In this document: one piece after another, positions 24,424 to 32,442 of the stretch
Layout of the letters: the number at the start of each line of letters is the position of its first letter
Numbering within the stretch: position 1 is the stretch's first letter
Origin: Pedobacter sp. Leaf170
GTDB lineage: Bacteria; Bacteroidota; Bacteroidia; Sphingobacteriales; Sphingobacteriaceae
Direction: 5' to 3'
NCBI RefSeq assembly: GCF_920984665.1
Contig: NZ_CAKLBP010000008.1
Location: forward strand, 62,001 to 126,000
DNA: 64,000 nt
The notes under the pieces: model-generated
What the model was told of the DNA's origin: nothing
Seen by the model: the letters and a program-made list of their open reading frames with translations, nothing else
Database searches by the model: none
Program-made: the position numbers and the translations under genes

Positions 24424-25035
24424 TTATTTAACCTCAAAATTTAAAAGTTGTTTTCCTTCTAGCCAGGCTTCCAATTTATCGCCTTTATTAACTTTGCCTA
24501 CACCTTGCGGCGTACCTGTAAAAATAAGGTCGCCTTTTTTTAAAGTAATGTATTGCGATACAAAGCTTATTATTTTTTCGAACGAGAATAAAAGATCTTT
24601 AGTACATCCTTTTTGTTTCGTTACACCATTTAGCTGGAGTTCGAAATTTAAATTGTATAAATCCTCATAATCTGTTTTTGGTAGAAATATACTTACCGGT
24701 GCAGAGTTATCAAAAGCTTTAGCAAGTTCCCACGGCAGGCCTTTTTCTTTATGTTTACTTTGAATATCCCTTGCAGTAAAATCAATACCCAAGCCAATTT
24801 CATCGTAATAGGTTGATGCAAATTTCTCGGCGATATGCTTGCCTTCTTTACAAACTTTTAAAACAATTTCTAATTCGTAATGCACATCATCAGAAAAATC
24901 CGGATGATAGAAGGGTTTGTTGTCTTTTAAAACAGCAGTATCGGGTTTTAAGAATATTACTGGCGTTAGTGGAACCGGATTATTTAATTCTTTTGCGTGT
25001 TCGGCATAATTTCGGCCAATGGCGATAACTTTCAT
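24424..25035 (-). CDS. Fumarylacetoacetate hydrolase family protein
   Basis: The 203-residue enzyme has the FAH fold motifs: IGRNYAEHAKEL, the metal ligands in HYELEIVL (E.E pattern), GIDFTARDIQ and IFTGTPQGVG. Its short length fits acylpyruvate hydrolase or oxaloacetate tautomerase/decarboxylase (FAHD1-like) members rather than true fumarylacetoacetase. The substrate cannot be fixed. Pairing with the M23 peptidase is probably incidental transcriptional linkage. Confidence 0.88.
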   Translation of the reverse strand: MKVIAIGRNYAEHAKELNNPVPLTPVIFLKPDTAVLKDNKPFYHPDFSDDVHYELEIVLKVCKEGKHIAEKFASTYYDEIGLGIDFTARDIQSKHKEKGLPWELAKAFDNSAPVSIFLPKTDYEDLYNLNFELQLNGVTKQKGCTKDLLFSFEKIISFVSQYITLKKGDLIFTGTPQGVGKVNKGDKLEAWLEGKQLLNFEVK

Positions 25036-25114
25036 TCTTAATTAATTTGAGATAATAGAATTGAGGTTCTGAATAAACCTCCTGAATCACTCAAAAATAG
25101 AAAAGATATTGGTG

Positions 25115-25648
25115 TTATAAAACTGAGATTCGTTTTACCTGATATTCTGCACCCGCTACAACCCTTAAAAAATAGATGCCGGCATTGAGCCTGCTTGGTA
25201 CAATAAAACTTTTAGTTTGCTCGCCCGAGGTAAAACGTTCGTTTGCAAGGGTTACAACTTCATTACCTAATAAATCTATAATTTTAATGGTAACCTGGGT
25301 GTCTTTATTCAACGATAAAATAATATTCAATTGGTCTTCTACCGGGTTAGGGTAAATTTTTACAATGGTTAAAAGTTTATCTTTTGGAGATGCACTTACA
25401 GTTTTAGTATTAGTGCCGGAGTAGGCATCGAACATACTTGTGCTGCTGGTAACATGATTGTAAAGCGGTTTATACGGCTGAATATTGGCTTTTATTTCGG
25501 GGATTTTACTTGAGGGTTTTGGCCTTGTTTTTAGACTAAAACGAGTGCTATCTGATTGTTGAGCCCAAGAATTAATGCCACAAAACATTAGCATACATGT
25601 TATGCATGTAATATTTAAGAGAAGCATTATCTTTGGGTAGAGTTTCAT
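25115..25648 (-). CDS. T9SS type A sorting-domain protein
   Basis: From the ATG at 25648 there are 177 residues: a signal peptide (about 1-30), a low-complexity middle, and a C-terminal sorting domain of about 80 residues beginning VKIYPNPVEDQLNIILS and including DLLGNEVV and LNAGIYFLRVV. This domain directs export through the type IX secretion system and is then usually cleaved. Without it the mature part is only some 65 residues (KTRPKPSSKIPEIKANIQPY), with no recognised domain. The longer frame to 25663 would use TTG. Confidence 0.88.
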   Translation of the reverse strand: MKLYPKIMLLLNITCITCMLMFCGINSWAQQSDSTRFSLKTRPKPSSKIPEIKANIQPYKPLYNHVTSSTSMFDAYSGTNTKTVSASPKDKLLTIVKIYPNPVEDQLNIILSLNKDTQVTIKIIDLLGNEVVTLANERFTSGEQTKSFIVPSRLNAGIYFLRVVAGAEYQVKRISVL

Positions 25649-25861
25649 CAAATTGTATAGCAAATGTATTAATTTAATACAAAGAAATTAAACATTTTAA
25701 TTAAACATATTAATTTAACACAATTTAACAATAAATTTTGTTTTTTTACGTATCAGATAATTCTAAAATTTAACAAAAACGTTTTAGCGGTGCCTTAAAC
25801 GTTTTTTTCTTGTTGTTGATGCCATCAGTTTTATTAGTGTTGAAAATACACAATAAATTGG

Positions 25862-25892
25862 TTGTTAAATTGTTATAGTTAGTTTACTTTTG
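25862..25892 (+). promoter_or_regulatory. Candidate promoter of kup
   Basis: TTG at 25862-25864 and TACTTTTG at 25885-25892 are separated by 20 bp, a good match to the Bacteroidota TTG / TAnnTTTG pattern. Confidence 0.55.
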
Positions 25893-25913
25893 CCGCACTA
25901 AAAATATATCGAA

Positions 25914-27872
25914 GTGTCAAATCATAAAAATGTAAATGCGCTAACTGCCGGTGGGGTTTTAATTAGTTTGGGTATCGTTTTTGGCGATATCGGTACTTCA
26001 CCCTTATATACGCTAAACGCGATTTTCACGACAATATTAGGCGGTAAACAGGATATTAATCCAACCAATGTTTTAGGTGTATTATCTTGTATCATCTGGA
26101 CATTAACGCTACAAACCACTATTAAATATGTTATTATAACATTAAGGGCTGATAACAAAGGTGAGGGCGGAATATTTTCACTCTTCTCTTTGGTTAGAAA
26201 AAAGGCAAAATGGCTCGTTGTGCCTGCTGTTGTTGGTGGCTGCGCTTTACTTGCCGATGGTATAATTACACCTAGTATTACCGTAACATCAGCCATTGAA
26301 GGCTTAACAAATAAATTTGATGTGCCTGTAATTCCAATCGTTTTAACCATTTTAACGATTCTTTTTATTATACAGCAATTCGGAACAAATTTGGTAGGTA
26401 AACTTTTCGGCCCTGTAATGTTTGTTTGGTTTGCCGTTTTAGGTGTTTTAGGACTTTCTTTTATTGTAAAAGATTTAAGCATTTTAAAAGCTTTTAATCC
26501 CTATTATGCTATTCATTTACTTGTAACTAACAAACTCGCTTTTCTTATTCTTGGTGGTGTGTTTTTATGTACAACAGGAGCAGAGGCCTTATATTCTGAT
26601 TTAGGTCACTGCGGAAGGAACAACATTCGCATAAGCTGGATTTTTGTAAAACTTACCTTAATATTAAACTATTTAGGTCAAGGCGTTTGGATTTTGCAAA
26701 ACAGCCAAACCTATATTCCAGGTGCTAAAATGAACCCTTTCTTTCAAATTGTGCCCGACCAATTTCAGGTGCCAATGGTTATTTTGGCAACTATGGCTGC
26801 GGTTATTGCAAGTCAGGCCTTAATTAGCGGCTCATTTACACTTATTGCTGAAGCCGTTCGTTTAAACCTTTGGCCAAAAATAAAAATCGTTTATCCATCA
26901 GTTTCTAAAGGCCAGCTTTATGTTCCATCCATAAACTGGATGCTTTGGATTGGTTGCTGCGGTATCGTTTTTCTTTTTCAAAAAGCAGAAAAAATGGATG
27001 CTGCCTATGGTTTATCAATTACCATTGCAATGTTAATGACAACCATTTTGGTTAGTTTTTATTTGCGTAGCAGGCGTTTTCCAAAGTATTTAATAGCAAC
27101 ATTCTTTTTCACTTATGTGATTATAGAAGGTACATTCTTAATCAGTAATTTAACTAAATTTTTACACGGCGGTTGGGTAACAGTAATTATTGGCTCTTTG
27201 TTATTTACCGTTATGTGGAGTTGGTTTATAGCAAGAAAAATCAAAAACCGCTTTGTTAAATACGTAGAAATTGAAGATTATTATCAAATTTTAAGCGAGT
27301 TGAGCAGCGATGAATCTGTTCCAAAATATTCGTCGCAATTGGTTTATTTAACCAGTGCAAACTTCAAAACGGAAATCGAATCGAAGATTATATATTCAAT
27401 AATTCAAAAGGAACCAAAACGTGCCGATGTGTATTGGCTGGTTCACGTAGATGTAATGGATGAACCTTATACTTTAGATTACAAGGTGGAGTTTTTAATC
27501 CCAGGCAAACTGATACGTATCGATTTTAGATTAGGCTTCCGCATAGAACAACGCGTAAACCTGCTTTATCGTAAAGTTGTAGAAGAGTTGGTGAAAAATG
27601 GCGAAATTGACATCACCAGTCAATATACATCATTAAATAAACATAAAATTACGGGCGATTTCAGGTTTGTGTTGTTAGAAAAACACTTATCTAAGTTTAC
27701 GAAATTGAGTTTTTATGAACGTCAGATAATGGATTACTACTTCATTCTCAAAAAGTTAAGTTTATCAGAAGAGCGAAGTTTTGGTTTGGATAGCAGTTAT
27801 GTTGATGTAGAAAAAGTTCCTTTAATTTTTGTTACGCCAGACGATATCGAATTACACAGACTACCAGTTTAG
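25914..27872 (+). CDS. kup: KUP-family low-affinity potassium transporter
   Basis: The 652-residue protein starts with GTG and has the Kup signature GIVFGDIGTSPLYTL near residue 20, followed by LRADNKGEGGIFSL and about 12 transmembrane segments to residue 445. A cytoplasmic C-terminal domain of about 200 residues follows. It takes up potassium, probably with protons, across the inner membrane. A 50-residue membrane protein gene begins one base after the stop. Confidence 0.95.
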   Translation: MSNHKNVNALTAGGVLISLGIVFGDIGTSPLYTLNAIFTTILGGKQDINPTNVLGVLSCIIWTLTLQTTIKYVIITLRADNKGEGGIFSLFSLVRKKAKWLVVPAVVGGCALLADGIITPSITVTSAIEGLTNKFDVPVIPIVLTILTILFIIQQFGTNLVGKLFGPVMFVWFAVLGVLGLSFIVKDLSILKAFNPYYAIHLLVTNKLAFLILGGVFLCTTGAEALYSDLGHCGRNNIRISWIFVKLTLILNYLGQGVWILQNSQTYIPGAKMNPFFQIVPDQFQVPMVILATMAAVIASQALISGSFTLIAEAVRLNLWPKIKIVYPSVSKGQLYVPSINWMLWIGCCGIVFLFQKAEKMDAAYGLSITIAMLMTTILVSFYLRSRRFPKYLIATFFFTYVIIEGTFLISNLTKFLHGGWVTVIIGSLLFTVMWSWFIARKIKNRFVKYVEIEDYYQILSELSSDESVPKYSSQLVYLTSANFKTEIESKIIYSIIQKEPKRADVYWLVHVDVMDEPYTLDYKVEFLIPGKLIRIDFRLGFRIEQRVNLLYRKVVEELVKNGEIDITSQYTSLNKHKITGDFRFVLLEKHLSKFTKLSFYERQIMDYYFILKKLSLSEERSFGLDSSYVDVEKVPLIFVTPDDIELHRLPV

Positions 27873-27873
27873 C

Positions 27874-28026
27874 ATGCGGAAATTTTTGTTAATCGGGGCA
27901 ATTTGTCTGTTTATTTTGGGGCCTATCGCAAAAATCCTCAAATGGAACAATTCTGATGTTTACATGATAGCATCATTTGTTGGCTTGGCAACCATTACGA
28001 TTATGGCATTTGTGAAGAAGAAATAA
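27874..28026 (+). CDS. 50-residue membrane protein with a GldL-like TM hairpin
   Basis: The ATG at 27874 follows the kup stop by one base; the longer frame to 27829 lies inside kup. The product is two hydrophobic helices around a short KILKWNNSD turn. The pattern ILGPIAKILKWNNSDVYMIA resembles the N-terminal TM region of GldL, which has ILGALFKIxHWPGA. It is far too short to be GldL itself. A strong terminator follows, so it is the last gene of a two-gene transcript with kup. Function is unknown. Confidence 0.65.
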   Translation: MRKFLLIGAICLFILGPIAKILKWNNSDVYMIASFVGLATITIMAFVKKK

Positions 28027-28042
28027 AAAAATACTTTATCGC

Positions 28043-28080
28043 AAGTCTCTTAATGTTCAATCATTAAGAGACTTTTTTTA
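28043..28080 (+). terminator. Rho-independent terminator of the kup transcript
   Basis: A perfect 13-bp stem (AAGTCTCTTAATG / CATTAAGAGACTT) with a 6-base loop is followed by a T-run. Confidence 0.85.
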
Positions 28081-28236
28081 TTAAAAAATATTTGAAGCAT
28101 AAAGTAAGTACTGCTTACAGGAGGCAGGCAATCTTTATGGTAACGTTACAATAATGATTTATCACAATTTGTATGTATCACCATCATCTAAACTTTATCT
28201 AATAAAACATTACAGCTATTTATTTGTCGATATTAT

Positions 28237-28539
28237 ATGATAAATGACACAACACTTAGTAATTTTACTCAAATACAGTTTATTGGAATTTTAATGATTT
28301 TATTCGGCTTTATGCTGTTTGCTTTAGTTTTAAGGCGTCAACTTTTAAAAAGACAGGTTCAGGGAATTTCTAAATTTGTAACAACTGATAGAACCTCGTT
28401 TTCTAAAAGATCGGAAAATGCGCTTCAAAGAATTGGTATATTGTTGGCGCTTAGTGGAATACTGATTATTACAGTTGATGCGTTAAGTCAATATGAAAAA
28501 CCCATTGAAAATCAAACAACTCAGTTAATCGATATTTAA
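28237..28539 (+). CDS. Small two-TM membrane protein upstream of an MscS channel
   Basis: The 100-residue protein has hydrophobic segments at about 14-33 and 65-82 joined by a basic loop (RRQLLKRQVQGISKF, TSFSKRSENALQR). No family was recognised. It starts the transcript and the MscS gene follows after 3 bp, so it may assist or regulate the channel (inference from coupling only). Confidence 0.6.
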   Translation: MINDTTLSNFTQIQFIGILMILFGFMLFALVLRRQLLKRQVQGISKFVTTDRTSFSKRSENALQRIGILLALSGILIITVDALSQYEKPIENQTTQLIDI

Positions 28540-28542
28540 AAA

Positions 28543-30312
28543 ATGCTCACCAAAAAATTAGTCTTTCTTCTTTTAATTTTTAGTTATTCTTCAAATGTAT
28601 TTGCCCAATTAAATGCTGATACGATTAGCAAACAAACTCTCGCTATAAATGAGGTAAAGTTGATTAAAGATCAGCAGCAAAAGCAAATCGATTCTTTAGT
28701 TAAAATTCAATTAGAAGAACAATTAAAAAGTGCAGTTGGCGATAAATCAAAAACTAAAATGCTTGAAGATAAGCTTCGGAGCATTGCAGTAAGCGATTCA
28801 ATAAGGAGCATTGAGCAGGCAGAAGAAATCAAAAAATTAAAAGCGCATGCCAAAGGTTATCCTGTAATACTAAATGCCGATACACTATTTAACATATATA
28901 CCCGAACAGGCTCTTTTAGTGCAATGGAGCGTGCAGCAGGAATCTCAAAAAAGATAAATACGCTTTATCATGATGCTTTTTATTCGCAAGACTCTTTGAA
29001 GATAAAATCCTCTACAGATAATTTTGATATAGTTTACAAAAACCAGGAAATTATTATGACCGTTTCCAACCTTGATGGGTTATGGTTTGGAACAACAAAT
29101 GCAAAATTGGCAGAAAAATATCTTAAGGAAATTAAAACTACTGTACAAGCGGAAAGAGAATCTCATAGTTTGTTAAATTGGGCAAAAAGAATAGGTTTAG
29201 TTGTACTAATAATTGCTTTACTGATTATTATGGTGGCTTTCATCAATTGGATTTTCAGGCAAAGCCGCAAATACATCATCAACCGTACACAAAAAATTAA
29301 GGCTGGCTTAAAGCTTGGTACAGTTAAAGTTGTACCAGCAAGCGATCTTGAACTTATCTTTTTAAAGATTAACAGCGCTGTTAGGTTATTGGTAACCTTG
29401 CTTCTTATTTATCTATCATTGCCATTATTATTTAGCGTTTTTCCAGAAACTGAAAGCTGGACGAGTACCTTACTAAATTGGATTTTAGGACCTTTAAGAA
29501 TAGCCCTCAATAGTATTTTCGCTTATATGCCTAATCTCTTTACGATTTTAGTCATCTATTTCATCTTCAAGTTTACGCTCAAAGCAATTAGATACTTTTT
29601 TTACGAAGTTAAACGCAGCAATATTCAAATTAATGGTTTCCATGCCGAGTGGGCGATTCCAACGTTTAATATATTAAGGTTTATACTTTACGCCTTCATG
29701 CTCGTTATCATCTTCCCTTATCTTCCGGGTTCAGGGTCGGCTGCATTTCAAGGTGTATCTGTATTCTTGGGTATATTAATCTCTTTAGGTTCATCAAGTG
29801 CCATAACTAATATAGTAGCAGGCTTGGTTATCACTTATATGAGGCCCTTCAGGATTGGCGATAGGGTTAAGATTGGGGAAGTAACAGGTGATGTAATCGA
29901 GAAAACTATGTTAGTCACGCGGATTAGGACGATTAAAAATGAGGATGTAACCGTACCAAATTCAATGGTGCTTTCCAGTAGTACCGTAAATTACTCTAGC
30001 CAGGCTAAAAAAAATGGATTAATTATTCACTATGAAGTAACCTTAGGATACGATGTGCCTTGGCAAAAAGCTTATGAAATACTAATAACTGCTGCATTAA
30101 AAACAGAATTTGTTATGGATATTCCAAAACCATTTGTACTGCAAACCAAGCTAAACGATTTTTACGTTTCTTACCAAATTAACGCATATACGCATGAAGC
30201 CGGAAAGCAGGCTTTAATTTACAGCAGCCTTTTAGAACACATACAGGAAGAGTTTAAAGCAGCAGATATTGATTTGATTTCGCCTAATTATAATGTAATA
30301 AGGAAGGAATAA
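28543..30312 (+). CDS. MscS-family mechanosensitive ion channel
   Basis: The 589-residue protein has a signal peptide (to VFAQ), a charged coiled-coil-like segment (about 30-105) and a soluble domain with YTRTGSFSAMERAAG. Four to five TM segments begin at about residue 215. The MscS pore and beta domain follow: GSSSAITNIVAGLVITYMRP, FRIGDRVKIGEVTGDV and VTVPNSMVLSSSTVNYS. It releases solutes on hypo-osmotic shock. The N-terminal domain is much longer than in E. coli MscS (286 residues) and should face the periplasm. Confidence 0.92.
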   Translation: MLTKKLVFLLLIFSYSSNVFAQLNADTISKQTLAINEVKLIKDQQQKQIDSLVKIQLEEQLKSAVGDKSKTKMLEDKLRSIAVSDSIRSIEQAEEIKKLKAHAKGYPVILNADTLFNIYTRTGSFSAMERAAGISKKINTLYHDAFYSQDSLKIKSSTDNFDIVYKNQEIIMTVSNLDGLWFGTTNAKLAEKYLKEIKTTVQAERESHSLLNWAKRIGLVVLIIALLIIMVAFINWIFRQSRKYIINRTQKIKAGLKLGTVKVVPASDLELIFLKINSAVRLLVTLLLIYLSLPLLFSVFPETESWTSTLLNWILGPLRIALNSIFAYMPNLFTILVIYFIFKFTLKAIRYFFYEVKRSNIQINGFHAEWAIPTFNILRFILYAFMLVIIFPYLPGSGSAAFQGVSVFLGILISLGSSSAITNIVAGLVITYMRPFRIGDRVKIGEVTGDVIEKTMLVTRIRTIKNEDVTVPNSMVLSSSTVNYSSQAKKNGLIIHYEVTLGYDVPWQKAYEILITAALKTEFVMDIPKPFVLQTKLNDFYVSYQINAYTHEAGKQALIYSSLLEHIQEEFKAADIDLISPNYNVIRKE

Positions 30313-30347
30313 AATAAATAACCATCACGAAAATGAGTTTGAGGTAA

Positions 30348-32297
30348 TTAATTTACCTCTCTAGCCAGTTTACTATTTCTAAATCCATAGGCAAAATACA
30401 CAATTAAGCCAATTACCAGCCAAATGCCAAAACCAATCCAGTTCGAAATTCCAAGCTCACACATCATATAAAGGCAGCTAATTAAGCCTAAAACAGGTAT
30501 TAATGATAGGTTTTTAGTTATGCAGTAATAGCAAATCATCACGCAGATGATTAGAAAAATCCACATTGGTATTTTGTGTTTGAAAAGGCTCCAGCCACTT
30601 TCATATTTTTTATCGATGGTTATTTTCGATGCGGCAATAAACTGCTCGTATCTATCGGGAGTTAATCCGCTTAAGTAAGATTCCGCATCAATTTTATCGC
30701 TTAAAATAATCTGTGGAGCGGCATTTTTTACAATTTCACTTTTAACTATTTTTAATTCATCGCCGTTTAATGAAGTAACAAAATTTACGGTTTGGATAGT
30801 TTTAGGTGAATTTAAAAAGAATGCTTTCGTTTCTTTGCCATATTGTACAAAAGCGAATACCATTGCTGCCACAAATGCAACAGGTACTATAAATTTGCTG
30901 TTTACATAAGGTATTTTGAATTTGCCACGTTGCACATCCGGACGGTTTTGTAATACCAAAACGCCTGCGCAAACCAATACAAAGGCGAACAAAGTTCCGA
31001 TAGAACAAAGGTCGGTAACGATGGTTAAATTCATGAAAAGCGAAGGCACAGCCACCACGAAACCTACAACAATGGTTGCAAATGATGGTGTTTTATATTT
31101 TGGATGAATTTTAGAAAAGGATTTTGGCAATAAACCATCGCGACTCATGCTCATCCATATACGAGGTTGACCCATTTGGAATACTAAAAGTACGCTAGCC
31201 ATTGCAAAAACGGCACTAACGGCAATTATACCACTCATTAATTTCAAATCAATCTGGTCGAAAACGAAAGCTAGCGGGTCGCCTACAGCTAAGGTATCAG
31301 ATTTAACAATTCCAGTTAAGATAAGGGCAATTGCAACATATAAAATTGTACAAATTATAATTGCCCACATCATACCACGAGGTAAATCTCTTTGAGGGTT
31401 TTTACATTCTTCTGCGGTTGTAGAAATTGCATCGAAACCGATATAAGCAAAAAACACTGCCGATACACCTTTCAAAACACCGCTAACACCGTTCGGGGCA
31501 AAAGGATTCCAGTTTTTAGTATCAACGTAGAAGATACCAACAGCCAGAACTAAAAGGATAACAGCAAGCTTAACAACAACCATTGCATTGCTTGCATTTC
31601 TGCTTTCCTTCATGCCACGGTAAATTAATCCCGTGATTAAGATAATAATACCCAATGCCGGAATATCAGCCACTAAATGAAAGCCACCAATTTGAGGTGC
31701 AGTTAACCAGGCGTTGTTGGCCAATGCAGTTGCAGTATCTAAATCAGCAAGGTTTTTGCCTGCAGCTAATAGTGCTTCTGCTTGTTTGTGGCCATTATAA
31801 GCACTTAAGTAATCCATTGTCATCCAATCGGGTACGTGGATGCCTTCTATACCGAGGGCGGGAATTTTTATGGTGGAGAGTAATCCGGTAAAATAATCAG
31901 ACCAGGAAATGGCCACTGTAATGTTGCCAATGGAATATTCCATAATTAGCGACCAACCGATTATCCAGGCCACTAATTCGCCAAAAGCAACGTAAGAGTA
32001 TGTGTATGCGCTACCAGAAACCGGAACCATTGATGCAAATTCTGCATAAGCAAAAGCTGCAAAACTACAAGCAACCGCCGTAAAAATGAATAAGAAAATT
32101 ACCGCCGGACCGCCATCAGCACTGGCTTTACCAATGGTACTGAAAATACCCGCACCAATGATGGCTGCAATACCAAAAGCTGTTAAATCGCGAACACCGA
32201 GGGTTTTATGTAAAGAACTATCATGGTCGCCATAGCCTTTTGCCGCATCTTGTAATATCTTGGAAATGGATTTCTTTCTGAATAGCTTTTCGAACAT
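30348..32297 (-). CDS. APC-family amino acid permease with two hydrophilic inserts
   Basis: The 649-residue protein is an APC-superfamily permease of the cationic amino acid transporter type: LTAFGIAAIIGAGIFSTIGK near the start, then AYIGFDAISTTAEECKNPQRDLP, and 12 or more TM segments. Two hydrophilic stretches stand out. One, of about 50 residues, follows the third or fourth TM (MTMDYLSAYNGHKQAEALL). The other, about 90 residues, lies between the last TM pairs (NSPKTIQTV to LFKHKIP). The second permease at the right edge shares the core but lacks both inserts. Substrate unknown. Confidence 0.9.
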   Translation of the reverse strand: MFEKLFRKKSISKILQDAAKGYGDHDSSLHKTLGVRDLTAFGIAAIIGAGIFSTIGKASADGGPAVIFLFIFTAVACSFAAFAYAEFASMVPVSGSAYTYSYVAFGELVAWIIGWSLIMEYSIGNITVAISWSDYFTGLLSTIKIPALGIEGIHVPDWMTMDYLSAYNGHKQAEALLAAGKNLADLDTATALANNAWLTAPQIGGFHLVADIPALGIIILITGLIYRGMKESRNASNAMVVVKLAVILLVLAVGIFYVDTKNWNPFAPNGVSGVLKGVSAVFFAYIGFDAISTTAEECKNPQRDLPRGMMWAIIICTILYVAIALILTGIVKSDTLAVGDPLAFVFDQIDLKLMSGIIAVSAVFAMASVLLVFQMGQPRIWMSMSRDGLLPKSFSKIHPKYKTPSFATIVVGFVVAVPSLFMNLTIVTDLCSIGTLFAFVLVCAGVLVLQNRPDVQRGKFKIPYVNSKFIVPVAFVAAMVFAFVQYGKETKAFFLNSPKTIQTVNFVTSLNGDELKIVKSEIVKNAAPQIILSDKIDAESYLSGLTPDRYEQFIAASKITIDKKYESGWSLFKHKIPMWIFLIICVMICYYCITKNLSLIPVLGLISCLYMMCELGISNWIGFGIWLVIGLIVYFAYGFRNSKLAREVN

Positions 32298-32319
32298 TTG
32301 TTTTGGTTGTTGTATTCTT

Positions 32320-32327
32320 CAAACTTA
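32320..32327 (-). promoter_or_regulatory. Candidate -7 element for the APC permease (TAAGTTTG)
   Basis: An exact TAnnTTTG match on the minus strand lies 22 bp upstream of the permease ATG. Confidence 0.45.
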
Positions 32328-32442
32328 AAAAAATATCAGTTAAAAACGTTTAAAGCAAGGTATAAAATTATTAACGATAATTCTTTGTCATGTTTTATAG
32401 ACTGTAATTTGAAAAGAGTCAACATAGTTAAAAGGAGAAAAA

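Noticed and set aside
25922..26482. 186-residue minus-strand frame inside kup
   Set aside because: Antisense shadow of conserved transmembrane segments of Kup; low-complexity Pro/Thr/Lys translation without motifs.
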